In this document: positions 45,245-54,259 of the stretch, piece after piece
How the letters are laid out: each line of letters begins with the position of its first letter
How positions within the stretch are numbered: the first letter of the stretch is position 1
Origin: a virus
IMG/VR virus record: IMGVR_UViG_3300024999_002465
Span: 1 to 55,069 of that record
Direction: 5' to 3' (one strand)
DNA length: 55,069 bases
The notes under the pieces: model-generated
What the model saw: only the letters and a program-made list of their open reading frames with translations
Database searches by the model: none
Told to the model about the DNA's origin: nothing
Position numbers and translations under genes: made by a program

Positions 45245-45712
45245 TTAATAAGCTTTTCTATTTCTAGAAGCTGTTACAGTTATAATTGCAGTTATCAACA
45301 TTTGTTGCAATTCTTGCTCTATTTTTTTTATAGCAATATTCAAAAAATCTCTTTTTGGATAGTCATGATACATATCATGAGTCCCTTCATATCCTTTTTG
45401 TGTATGTCCGTCATCAGTTAATACCGGAACATAAACTGGCATCCCATAAGGACTATTTGCTATATGATTCATCTTTTCTGGGTCGCAAAATACTCTGATT
45501 TCAAATGAATTTGTATTTAATTTATAACTACTTGTAACGCTGTTTAAAAGTTGATACGTTCTTTCGTACTCAACAGGGGTATAAGTGGCATAAACATTAT
45601 CCCATATTGCTTCATATAATCTTTGCTCTCCAATACCTCTGATATAATCAACTTTCTTCTTGAACTCTGCACTTGACATAAGATTATGCAAACTCATTTG
45701 TTTTACTTGCAT
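45245..45712 (-). CDS. Tail completion-like protein (HK97 gp10-like)
   Basis: 155 aa from ATG 45712, 5 bases after the previous stop. AIWDNVYATYTPVEYERTYQLLNSV followed by HDMYHDYPKRDFLNIAIKKIEQEL resembles gp10-type neck/tail proteins. Family call is tentative. An upstream ATG at 45766 in frame overlaps the preceding gene. Confidence 0.55.
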   Translation of the reverse strand: MQVKQMSLHNLMSSAEFKKKVDYIRGIGEQRLYEAIWDNVYATYTPVEYERTYQLLNSVTSSYKLNTNSFEIRVFCDPEKMNHIANSPYGMPVYVPVLTDDGHTQKGYEGTHDMYHDYPKRDFLNIAIKKIEQELQQMLITAIITVTASRNRKAY

Positions 45713-45716
45713 ATTA

Positions 45717-46214
45717 TCACTCTTCTGCTTCTGTATTAATAGATTGTTCTTCATTAGAATTTTCATCTATATTATCATTACCCAACATTTTATTCATTAA
45801 TGGAATATTATCAGTCATTGTTTTAATCATAGAATTCACTCTCTCTACTTCTTCTTGCGGCAATGCCCCTACTATATGATCAAAAACCTCAATATCCATA
45901 AGTGTTTCTGTTCCTGATATTAATTCTACAATATCATCTGAAAGAGGAACATTTGAAAAGTATTTTACCAATAATGCAGGAAATAGAAATGCAGTATTTC
46001 TAACTAATTCTAAATCAGTAACTATTGCTTGCAATTCTTCCTTGAGAGCAAAATAATCTACAATCATTTTTTGAATTTCTGTTTTCTTAAAATATTTATT
46101 TATTTCTATTGTGTAATAATCTGAAAAACGATCTGTAACTGTTAGGGATACCCTTTCATTGAATTTAGTAGAGATTTTAGATATATTTTGTTGATTTAAT
46201 TTTTTAATTGTCAT
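45717..46214 (-). CDS. Tail assembly chaperone-like protein
   Basis: 165 aa, upstream of the tape measure. Helical body with an acidic disordered tail (DNIDENSNEEQSINTEAEE). The position fits a tail chaperone; the usual slippery heptamer for a frameshifted extension is not evident. Confidence 0.5.
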   Translation of the reverse strand: MTIKKLNQQNISKISTKFNERVSLTVTDRFSDYYTIEINKYFKKTEIQKMIVDYFALKEELQAIVTDLELVRNTAFLFPALLVKYFSNVPLSDDIVELISGTETLMDIEVFDHIVGALPQEEVERVNSMIKTMTDNIPLMNKMLGNDNIDENSNEEQSINTEAEE

Positions 46215-46236
46215 TTTATTTTCCTTCTTTCAATTA

Positions 46237-48093
46237 TTATTTATTAGATAGATTTAATTCTTTAATACGCTGTTCTCTTTGGATATCTAATATTATATTA
46301 TCTTTTAATTGAAATCCAACTCTTTTTTGATATTCATGTTGACATTTTTGGTCACAGAAAAATCTTTTATTGGTAATGTATTTATCTTGAATAACCGATA
46401 TTTCTTCATTGCAGTTATTACAATAAACTATAAACCTTTTTATTTGTGCCTTACCACTACATTCTGTACTACAATAGTGGTGTTCACTTGTATTATATTT
46501 GCCTGTTAATTGTTCTGTTTCAATCCCACAGTATTCACAGTTAAATATAGTCCATTTATCCAACTGTTTATGACTCATTTTTTCTTTTGTTGATGTATCA
46601 ATTATTTTATGTAATTCCTCAATATCCCATGCCATATAAGGCTTAAAAACAACATCGTTTAATTCTAATACGTTTTCGCTATTCAGTTTATAATTAAATG
46701 AGTGGTAGTTATCTAATTTACCATTGTTTTTAACATATAGATTAATCAATTGCTCACACAATAAGGTATTATTATTTATTTCTTCTTCCCATAAATATAA
46801 TACTTCAACATTATGATTATTTCTTAAATATGAATGCTTAATCTTATCCATTCTTATTCTATTAACCTGACGTTCGTATATTATTTGTGGATATTTTCTA
46901 TGGTCGCAATGATAAAATGTTCCCATATTTTCAATCATTAATCCACTATCAATCAGATAATTATCTAATGCTACTTTACCGAAAACCTTTTCTGATTTAT
47001 TGTTTATATTTAACTTACTAAGTAAATCGTTAATAATTATTTGTATACCAGTTACCCTTTGATTAAAAACATCATCTTCTAGCATTTTTACTGCTCTAAT
47101 CGCTGCATTATTTTTAAAATCTTCTGTCTGTGAATATTCTTTTGCAAACCAATCTTGCCTACATTTATCAGAACAAAATCTCCTTCCATTCTCAATTTGA
47201 TATGGTTTTGCTTGATGTTCTAACCCACACCATTCACATACTACTGTTCTATCTTCAATAGACCATTCGTGATTATACCCATTGGCATTTTCACCTGATA
47301 AATTTATAGATTGCCATTTGCCTTGGCATTGAATTGAACACATTATTTGAGGACTTGATTTAAGACATTCAAATTCTTCTTTACATATTTCACATTTTCT
47401 AAACTCCCAATTCTGACTATGTTTATATTCTAATTCACACTCTAAAGAGCAAAAACTATTATCTGATCTTTCTGATTGTTGATGTCTTGTATATTCTTTA
47501 CTACAATTTGTGCATACTTTATTCTCATATTTAGGAGTTACATAATAATAATATTCGCTTTTACATTCTTGACAACAAAATTTTTGATCTGGAACATTGT
47601 TTATAATGTTAAATTCTTTATGACAATTAATACAATCTCTTTGACCAATTATTATTTTTGGAATAGGATTTTCTTTCGTCCAATTATTGTGACATTCTTT
47701 GGTGCAAAAATGAATCTCGCTCCTAATCATACGAGCAGGAGTAGTTTCATAATTATTTTTACAACTTTCGCAATTTAATATTACAGGAAGTTTAGTTTGT
47801 GCATTTAATTTTAGAATTTCTTTTATTCTAAAACAAACATCATATAAAGATTTATTTATATTATTTGAAATATCATTAATATTACCTTTTTTATTTAATA
47901 AATAGTCAATTATATTTATATCATCTTCTAAGTTCCATTCTGCATCGTCATATTTAATTGCTCTAGTTTCAAACCAAACACATACTTTACATTTTGTAGC
48001 ATAATGTCCACTACCCTTTGAATGAAACTCGCCAACTGATTTCTCTTTACCACAAATCTTACAAACCTTTGTCTTATTTTCTTCCACTAACAT
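46237..48093 (-). CDS. Zinc-rich Vsr-like homing endonuclease
   Basis: 618 aa from ATG 48093. Ten or more CxxC/CxxxC zinc knuckles line both ends (CKICGKEK, CNCHK-type NCHKEFN, CTNCSKEY, CEWCGLEH, CEYCGIET, CNNCNEE). The middle holds the nuclease core: LDNYLIDSGLMIENMGTFYHCDHRKYP, then NRIRMDKIKHSYLRNNHNVEVLYLWEEEI. That order (IE-x-x-G, H, D, K, E) is the same family as 20485 and 44047. Very large for this family. Confidence 0.8.
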   Translation of the reverse strand: MLVEENKTKVCKICGKEKSVGEFHSKGSGHYATKCKVCVWFETRAIKYDDAEWNLEDDINIIDYLLNKKGNINDISNNINKSLYDVCFRIKEILKLNAQTKLPVILNCESCKNNYETTPARMIRSEIHFCTKECHNNWTKENPIPKIIIGQRDCINCHKEFNIINNVPDQKFCCQECKSEYYYYVTPKYENKVCTNCSKEYTRHQQSERSDNSFCSLECELEYKHSQNWEFRKCEICKEEFECLKSSPQIMCSIQCQGKWQSINLSGENANGYNHEWSIEDRTVVCEWCGLEHQAKPYQIENGRRFCSDKCRQDWFAKEYSQTEDFKNNAAIRAVKMLEDDVFNQRVTGIQIIINDLLSKLNINNKSEKVFGKVALDNYLIDSGLMIENMGTFYHCDHRKYPQIIYERQVNRIRMDKIKHSYLRNNHNVEVLYLWEEEINNNTLLCEQLINLYVKNNGKLDNYHSFNYKLNSENVLELNDVVFKPYMAWDIEELHKIIDTSTKEKMSHKQLDKWTIFNCEYCGIETEQLTGKYNTSEHHYCSTECSGKAQIKRFIVYCNNCNEEISVIQDKYITNKRFFCDQKCQHEYQKRVGFQLKDNIILDIQREQRIKELNLSNK

Positions 48094-48167
48094 TAACAAC
48101 ACACTCCTTCTAATTAATTATTTTTTCTTCCTACCAACCACACACTCCAAACCAAAACATTATAAAA

Positions 48168-48229
48168 AGGCAACAAAAAAGAAGGGAGGAGTGTATCCCT
48201 TCTACGACTCGCGACTGTCGATGTTGCCT
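48168..48229. other. Three-way-junction element with terminator arm
   Basis: AGGCAACA/TGTTGCCT encloses AGAAGGGA/TCCCTTCT (8 bp) and CGAC/GTCG. On the - strand the AGAAGGGA arm followed by TTTTTTG is a perfect terminator. Lies in the leader of the endonuclease. Confidence 0.6.
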
Positions 48230-48259
48230 AAAACTATCGCCTTAAATCTACACACACAA

Positions 48260-48286
48260 AAAGAACCCATATTCCTATGGATTCTT
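48260..48286 (-). terminator. Terminator of the antirepressor gene
   Basis: AAGAATCCAT/ATGGGTTCTT stem followed by TTTGTG on the - strand. It precedes the three-way-junction element, giving two stops in a row. Confidence 0.7.
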
Positions 48287-48332
48287 CTCTGAAACTATGA
48301 TACAATTCTATTGTAATGAATATAATAAACCC

Positions 48333-49139
48333 TTATACAGCTTGTTGCTCTAACAACAGGCTTTTCTTTTTGTCTAAAATCTTCTTGATAAATTCAAGAG
48401 ACTTCACAGTACACAATGTCGTGCAAATATTTGTCACACCATCACTAGTCCTTCTTGGAATAATCTTAACTTTGAATAAATCAGCCTCAAGATATTGAGA
48501 ATATGGGAGATTCCAATTAAAACCATTGTCAGACAGTACATGTTCCTCTCTCAATATTTTCATGAGTGTATTTCTTCCGCAAAACCCAAACGTATTAGCA
48601 ACTTGCTTAAAATTCATTAAATCTTTTTGATCAATTAACTCATCATAAATCTCAACTTTTGGTCTCTGATCTTCTAATTGTTGTTCAAATAACAATCTCT
48701 TTTGCTTCTCTTCTTTCAACTGGTTTGCTAATTGAATAATAAAATCTGGATCATTTAAAGTCTTTTCAATTACATCTTCGGTCATATAAACACCATGCTT
48801 GCGGATAGAAGGAAGGACTTCAGAAGTAATCCATTTTTTAAATAACTTTGCTTCTGATTTTTTACTACCAAGTATAGCACTATATAATCCAGATTCATTA
48901 ATAAAATACATGCCTTGCGAGTTCACATTTTCGAGTCCGATTGAAACGGAGTCGGAATAATTTAGTTTAATTTTATCGTCTTCATCTAATCTATCTAACA
49001 TATTCGCAGTTTTAGAATAATCAAGAATATCTGCAATATCCTTTGCTATAAACAAGGGTTCTCCATCTTTAATAAATACCCTAAAATTACCAAATTTATC
49101 ATTTTCAAATGATGTTAAATTACTCACAATCAACACCAT
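48333..49139 (-). CDS. Phage antirepressor, BRO-N plus KilAC
   Basis: 268 aa. BRO-N (FRVFIKDGEPLFIAKDIADILDY, DKIKLNYSDS, YFINESGLYSAILGSKKSEAKLFKKWITSEVLPSIRKHG) then KilAC (KVEIYDELIDQKDLMNFKQVANTFGF...LMKILREEHVL). Overlaps the previous gene. Such proteins counteract C1-type repressors in temperate phages. Confidence 0.88.
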   Translation of the reverse strand: MVLIVSNLTSFENDKFGNFRVFIKDGEPLFIAKDIADILDYSKTANMLDRLDEDDKIKLNYSDSVSIGLENVNSQGMYFINESGLYSAILGSKKSEAKLFKKWITSEVLPSIRKHGVYMTEDVIEKTLNDPDFIIQLANQLKEEKQKRLLFEQQLEDQRPKVEIYDELIDQKDLMNFKQVANTFGFCGRNTLMKILREEHVLSDNGFNWNLPYSQYLEADLFKVKIIPRRTSDGVTNICTTLCTVKSLEFIKKILDKKKSLLLEQQAV

Positions 49140-49602
49140 CCTTATACCCTAAAATCTTGTAATACAAGCATGAATCACAAATTGGAATGTCTAGTTTTTC
49201 ATTATCAAACTTAGAACCATACCCACCAATGCCCCGTATAGACCATTTTGTTTCATAAGGTTCATCAATAATCTTACGACATTTAAAGCATCTAATAGGC
49301 ATTGAACTAATACAGAAATCAATTTTGTGATTCTGTAACTCAATACTTATAACCGAACCATAAATATCTTCACCCTCAGTTAACATAATCTCAACAATTT
49401 GATCCTTATCAACCAATATCTCTTGCCTAGTACGAATACTATTATTGCCACCATCATAAAGTGTCAAAGTATCCTCGCTATCATTCCATCTAAAAGATTG
49501 ATAGGTGCTTACTGTCCACAATGGATTCGTGCCAACTTCAATTTGTTTACCTAAATAGTTACCTAAAAACTGAATCATTTCTTGAACATCAATTTTTCTC
49601 AC
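49120..49602 (-). CDS. Hypothetical zinc-binding protein
   Basis: 160 aa from GTG, AAGGGG upstream. Mixed alpha/beta, then PIRCFKCRKIIDEPYETKW...DIPICDSCLYY, two CxxC pairs. Overlaps the antirepressor by 20 bases, suggesting coupling. Family unknown. Confidence 0.6.
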   Translation of the reverse strand: MRKIDVQEMIQFLGNYLGKQIEVGTNPLWTVSTYQSFRWNDSEDTLTLYDGGNNSIRTRQEILVDKDQIVEIMLTEGEDIYGSVISIELQNHKIDFCISSMPIRCFKCRKIIDEPYETKWSIRGIGGYGSKFDNEKLDIPICDSCLYYKILGYKDGVDCE

Positions 49603-49736
49603 GACTTAAGACCCCTTTACTAATTTTTGAGGATTTAATTTCCTCTATCATTAGTATAGGGGTATAGTTTAACAATGTCAACTAAAAGTTTATAGGTATT
49701 GTAAAAAAGTTTATAACTATAAACCATAAATCGATA

Positions 49737-49964
49737 TCATTCTTCGTCTAATATCACATATTCAAAAAGATCAAAAATGCTACAATCTAATACTATACTG
49801 CATTTAATTAACATTTCTATAGGCATATTGGTTGATTTAAAAGCTTTATTTAAATTCTGAGGACTTATTCCCATCTTATTGGCAATCCAAACCTTACTAG
49901 CTCCAGTCCTTTCCTGATATTCATTTACTTTTTCTTCTATCCTATTTGTAATGATAACTTGCAT
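49737..49964 (-). CDS. Second Xre-family repressor
   Basis: 75 aa from ATG 49964 (GGAG 8 bases upstream). NRIEEKVNEYQERTGASKVWIANKMGISPQNLNKAFKSTNMPIEMLIKCSIVLDCSI fits an HTH_3 domain. Its promoter region is related to that of the regulator at 22663. Confidence 0.85.
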   Translation of the reverse strand: MQVIITNRIEEKVNEYQERTGASKVWIANKMGISPQNLNKAFKSTNMPIEMLIKCSIVLDCSIFDLFEYVILDEE

Positions 49965-50001
49965 CTCAATCACTCCTTATCCTATTTATTATACCAAACT
50001 T

Positions 50002-50112
50002 CATATGTTATAACCACTTGATAAAACATATGTATAAGGAGCAAAAATAAAACAAACCATTAACATCTACCTCTATATCAACATAATATCACACAAACAT
50101 ATCACATGTCAA
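50002..50112 (-). promoter_or_regulatory. Promoter and operator of the second Xre gene
   Basis: On the - strand TTGACA (50112-50107), 18 bases, TATTAT (50088-50083). Near 50002, CATATGTTATAACCAC and a second inverted ACATATG 20 bases on are operator candidates. Confidence 0.6.
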
Positions 50113-50154
50113 ATAATTTTATTTATTACTTTACAATCTAAACCAACTAAAAAA

Positions 50155-50292
50155 TCATCTTCTCAATTTCTTCAACAATTCACTTGCTCTCTTATTCCTA
50201 GCAATTGCTTTATCGCTTGGTTTTCTCAACAACTCTTCTCTAATCTTATCTGCATATTCGCCTTCTGCTACGGTTGCTTTTTCAAGTTTCAT
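50155..50292 (-). CDS. Small basic protein
   Basis: 45 aa from ATG 50292, AAAGGTGG upstream. KADKIREELLRKPSDKAI-type basic helix ending KRASELLKKLRR. Could bind nucleic acid. No family. Confidence 0.55.
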   Translation of the reverse strand: MKLEKATVAEGEYADKIREELLRKPSDKAIARNKRASELLKKLRR

Positions 50293-50329
50293 TATAATCT
50301 CCACCTTTCTGAATATATTTATTTTATAC

Positions 50330-50424
50330 TTTACAAACCTCTATCCGTTATGATATACTGTTCTAAGATAGAAAGGAGTGGATATAATTTGATTAGAGAT
50401 GGGCCTGAGAATATAGATACATAA
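50330..50424 (+). promoter_or_regulatory. Promoter and 11-codon leader peptide of the P63C gene
   Basis: TTTACA (50330), 18 bases, TATACT; then AAAGGAG and TTG at 50389 open MIRDGPENIDT. Such a short frame with a strong SD ahead of the main gene suggests a leader or decayed gene. Confidence 0.5.
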
Positions 50425-50500
50425 GGATGTATATTTAATTAATACCCTTACAACCACAGACAAATACAAAAATAAATTATAAGAAAGAAGGAATTAAAAA

Positions 50501-51453
50501 ATGACAAATAATACCACAGAAACAGAACAACAAAATCAACAACCAATTTTAAAAGCAACTCATTTTGGTAAAATAACCATTGGAGATAAAGAATTAACTT
50601 GTGCAGTATTAGAAGATGGAACCAGAATATTATCTACCACAGCAATGTTTAAAGCATTTGATAGACCAAGAAAAGGTAAAAACAAGGAGGAAAATGCATG
50701 GACTGAGATGCCTGTTTTTATGGGTGCAAATAACCTCAAACCCTACGTAGATAAGGCTTTGAGTACAGGGACTCATTTTTCAATTAAGTACATTGCTAAA
50801 GATAAAAGAATATTGGATGGATATAAAGCGGAAATATTACCAATCATCTGTGATATTTATCTTCAAGCTAGACAAGATGGTATTTTACTTCCACAACAAT
50901 TAGATATGGCTCATGCTTCAGAAATTCTTGTTCGTGCTTTATAAGCGTTGTGGGCATCATTGCGCTCATAGATGAATGTACTGGATACCAATCAGAAAGG
51001 GAAAAAGATGAATTGCAGAAACTATTATCTGTATATATTAATTCTGAATTCATTTCTTGGGCTGTTAGATTTCCTGATGAATTTTATAAAGAAATATATA
51101 GATTAAGAGGATGGGAATACAAAGGCAAAGCTAAAACACCATATGTTGGTAAAATTACAAATTGGTTAGCATATTATAGATTGCCAGAAGGGATTTTGGA
51201 AGAATTAAAAAGACTAAATCCAATTCTAAATGAAGCAACAAAATATAGGAAACATAATCTATGGCAAAGATTATCAAAAGAACAAGGTGTTAAGCATTTA
51301 GATATGCTTATTAGTACATTAACCTCAATGATGAGAGGTTGTGACACTTGGGAGGAGTTTGAAAAGTTCTTTAGAAAATCATTTGATGTTTCTATTGAGT
51401 CAACAATAGATAGACCTGTCGTTTTAGAAATTAAAGAAGATCAAGAAGTTTAG
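50501..51453 (+). pseudogene. P63C-domain protein, frameshifted
   Basis: Two frames: 147 aa ending ASEILVRAL and, from GTG 50950, 167 aa starting VGIIALIDECTGYQSEREKDEL. P63C proteins contain this join as one chain (GYQ..R...L then WAVRFPDEFYKEIYRLRGW). A single missing base near 50939-50944 explains the break. Possibly a programmed -1 shift or an assembly error. The domain is common in phages; function not known. Confidence 0.75.
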
Positions 51454-51472
51454 CAAAGGAGGAAATAACTAT

Positions 51473-51512
51473 ATAGAGATTCTAGTGAGATAGAATCTCT
51501 ATTCTCTTTAAT
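51473..51512 (+). terminator. Terminator after P63C
   Basis: AGAGATTCT/AGAATCTCT stem followed by ATTCTCTTT. Confidence 0.7.
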
Positions 51513-51549
51513 AAATTTTAAAAATAGTAAAGAAAGAATGTGATTAATA

Positions 51550-52350
51550 GTGATAATTACCAAACAAGAATATCAACAAAAGATTGTGAATTCCATTGTA
51601 TTTAAGACCAAAATAATTAGTAGAAATACCATTGACTCCATGAACAACATAACGCTAGAGGAAGTAATATTTCACTACATAGACATAATGGAAGCTCCTA
51701 CAACCATTCAACAATGTCATAATCAAATAACTTGGTTTAGGAAGTATAGTATGGGATTGATCAAAAAACTATTTGAACACTCTGATTACTTAAATAAAAC
51801 CAAAGACAAATATAAAAAGTTCATCAAAGACACAGGAATAACCAACATATCCGACTTTTCACCGCAACAATACGATTTATATGAATCATATCTAAAAACA
51901 ATAAATCATTATCAAAGAACTGAAAAAATGCTCGAAGATATGATAATCAGATATTCTTACAAATTGGCAGATATTTGTGATATTTATGATAAGGAAAATT
52001 TATATTTTCATTCGTTTTGCCAAATCTTAAATATGAATCCTATATCAGCTAAACAAAATATCTTAAGAGAACCAGAAGATCGAAAACATTACTACTATAT
52101 CTTCCGTGGCATAGAAAACGATGGAAGTAACTCAGAGTGGAAACAAAACAAATCAAATGACATGCCATTATTTAATTTACTGCATGAGAGCCTAATTTTA
52201 ACAATTGGAAGAAATAAACAGCTAAAAGATAAAATGAGCGACTTCTTTCTCTATGACATGGGATTTGCAGAACATGCAATGGTAATTAAAGAGGATGCAG
52301 ATGGGAATAAGACATTAGAAAAATATTATCCTCCATTGAGAATGGTTTAA
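51550..52350 (+). CDS. Hypothetical protein
   Basis: 266 aa from GTG; AAAGAATGTG upstream is weak. Helical, Tyr-rich (HYYYIFRGIENDGSNSEW), no known motif. Follows P63C with a terminator between, so separately expressed. Could be a phage-specific accessory. Confidence 0.6.
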   Translation: MIITKQEYQQKIVNSIVFKTKIISRNTIDSMNNITLEEVIFHYIDIMEAPTTIQQCHNQITWFRKYSMGLIKKLFEHSDYLNKTKDKYKKFIKDTGITNISDFSPQQYDLYESYLKTINHYQRTEKMLEDMIIRYSYKLADICDIYDKENLYFHSFCQILNMNPISAKQNILREPEDRKHYYYIFRGIENDGSNSEWKQNKSNDMPLFNLLHESLILTIGRNKQLKDKMSDFFLYDMGFAEHAMVIKEDADGNKTLEKYYPPLRMV

Positions 52351-52371
52351 TAATACATAAATAATTATATT

Positions 52372-52397
52372 ATAGACTCTATCCACTTAGAGTCTAT
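52372..52397 (+). terminator. Terminator after the 266-aa gene
   Basis: ATAGACTCTA/TAGAGTCTAT then TTTCTTT. The stretch 52398-52547 has no gene. Confidence 0.75.
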
Positions 52398-52547
52398 TTT
52401 CTTTATTAATTTTATCATTTTATAATACAAACCATCATCTAATCACTTAAATCATTCATACCCATACAATCAACAATCCCACCTCAACACAAGCGATCCT
52501 GACGCTTCTCATCACATCTTATCTTATTGCAAACCAACACACAAAGA

Positions 52548-52577
52548 AAAAGACCCTTTGATCAGGTCTTTTCTTAC
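52548..52577. terminator. Terminator after the secreted protein
   Basis: AAGACC/GGTCTT with TTTTTCTTT on the - strand and TTTTCTT on +. Confidence 0.7.
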
Positions 52578-52606
52578 ACCATACTCAAACAATAAATTTA
52601 TTCCAC

Positions 52607-53494
52607 CTAATCAACCTCAACATAATGAAAATTTATCCACATTGGATTAGCAATACTATTACCAAATAAATCTTTAACATTATCCTTTACAATAACATGA
52701 TATTGCTTACCTTTCTCATATGGAGAATTGTATTTCAAATTAAATGATTTTTTATCATTAGAAACCACAATTGAATAATTTGTTAATTGTTGAATGTTGT
52801 AATCATTTGTTATTAAATTAAAAGTAAGGCTCATCATTCCTGTTGTCTCAAATAATAAAACTGATTCAGTATTTATTGTGGCAGAATCCATTTCTTTAGA
52901 GAATGAAACTTTAACTGTATTTAAAGAATTATTAATATCCAATGGTTGTTTACTATATGGTTTGAAATTAGAAGGAAATACATAAAACTTAAGATTTGAA
53001 AATGATTTTTCTCCTGTATTATTTGAATCATCATTTGCAGTCACTTTATTAATTGTCCAAACTCCAATATCATCAACAGTAAAGTATTTTTGAATAACCC
53101 ATCTCATATCGCCAGCATAAGCATTTAATTTTGTAAGATTTAATGTTTGTTTTCCACTAGGAGTTGTACAATCCATAGAAACATTTGTTATTATGGATGT
53201 TGGAGATGAATTATTTACAGCAATATAAACTGTCATATCTTCTCCAACTATTGCAAAAGAATCTGATGTATTAGCTAAAGAAGCATTCATAGAAGAAATA
53301 TTTAGGGATTGTGTTTCACCATTATCTGATATAACTTGAACGCTAGTAATTTGGATATTAGATGAGGTTGGAGATGGGGTTATTATGGGTATTGGTGATA
53401 TTGTATTGGCAAAAGTTGGAATAATAGATGGGAGTGTGAACAATAGGATGAGAGATAATATGATAGTGGAAATTACGGGTAATAGTTTTTTCAT
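52607..53494 (-). CDS. Secreted Ig-like (SbsA-type) protein
   Basis: 295 aa from ATG 53494, GGAGG upstream. Signal peptide (KKLLPVISTIILSLILLFTLPSIIPTFA) then a Pro/Ser/Thr linker. Two beta-sandwich domains; the last (LNTVKVSFSKEMDSATINTES...YEKGKQYHVIVKDNVKDLFGN) is an SbsA Ig-like repeat. Likely surface-bound, perhaps a lysogenic-conversion factor or adhesin. Confidence 0.75.
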   Translation of the reverse strand: MKKLLPVISTIILSLILLFTLPSIIPTFANTISPIPIITPSPTSSNIQITSVQVISDNGETQSLNISSMNASLANTSDSFAIVGEDMTVYIAVNNSSPTSIITNVSMDCTTPSGKQTLNLTKLNAYAGDMRWVIQKYFTVDDIGVWTINKVTANDDSNNTGEKSFSNLKFYVFPSNFKPYSKQPLDINNSLNTVKVSFSKEMDSATINTESVLLFETTGMMSLTFNLITNDYNIQQLTNYSIVVSNDKKSFNLKYNSPYEKGKQYHVIVKDNVKDLFGNSIANPMWINFHYVEVD

Positions 53495-53755
53495 AAATAT
53501 TTCCTCCATTTACTTTTTTGTGATTATTTGGATTTGTTTGTTGATTGTATTATATAGCAAAAAGGAGGAAATAGCGAGATTTTTATTGTTATTTATTTCG
53601 ACATTATTTTATTTATTGATTTAATTAATAATTTAACTACAATATTACAACAATTGTCGCAAAACAATTAATAATGTCACATACCATACAAAATAACTAA
53701 ATTATGGTATTGTATTAACTGTATTAACAAAAATTAAAGAAAAGGAGAATAAAAC

Positions 53756-54229
53756 ATGAAAATTATTGGGTTTAGGTCAAACAAGTCATGGAAGAAAATA
53801 TTGGCCACAATTGGGTATTTTATGATCTTATCTGTTCTTATGGTCACATTTGTTGGATGCAATAGTGATGTTAGTAGCAAAACTATTCCAACTGTTGCTC
53901 AAGAGCAAAAAGTAGAAGAAATACAAAAAGATAGAACTGAAGCAGAAATGATAAAAGAAGAAATTCCAGTTGTTGATTCTACACCTATTGTGGTTCCTGT
54001 GGTTACACCTGAACCTGAAGTTAAGAATGAAGTTACTGAAAAACCAAAAGAAAATACTGTAACTCAAAATACAAGTCAAGCAAATAGTGAGGTAATTGTC
54101 TATAGAGGGAATACAGGCACAAAATATCATAAAAGTGGTTGTAGGACATTGAAAAATGGTCAAATAGAAATGACATTAAGCGAAGCTAAAAGTATGGGAT
54201 TGGGAGCATGTAAGGTTTGTAATCCGTGA
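53756..54229 (+). CDS. Lipoprotein with Cys-rich metal-binding C-terminus
   Basis: 157 aa. Membrane-anchoring start (YFMILSVLMVTFVGC, lipobox FVGC), a Pro/Glu/Val spacer, then YRGNTGTKYHKSGCRTL...SEAKSMGLGACKVCNP, a small Ada-like zinc motif common at the end of secreted nucleases. Expressed in lysogens with its own terminator. Confidence 0.75.
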   Translation: MKIIGFRSNKSWKKILATIGYFMILSVLMVTFVGCNSDVSSKTIPTVAQEQKVEEIQKDRTEAEMIKEEIPVVDSTPIVVPVVTPEPEVKNEVTEKPKENTVTQNTSQANSEVIVYRGNTGTKYHKSGCRTLKNGQIEMTLSEAKSMGLGACKVCNP

Positions 54230-54235
54230 TTATGG

Positions 54236-54259
54236 AAAGGGAAGACTAATCTTCCCTTT
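54236..54259. terminator. Bidirectional terminator
   Basis: AAAGGGAAG/CTTCCCTTT between convergent genes; U-run on both sides. Confidence 0.75.

Noticed and set aside
50935-50950. Canonical -1 slippery heptamer in the P63C gene
   Set aside because: CTTTATAAG does not fit X XXY YYZ in the zero frame.
52398-52547. Possible gene between the 266-aa protein and the secreted protein
   Set aside because: No frame with SD and length; nothing seen in it.
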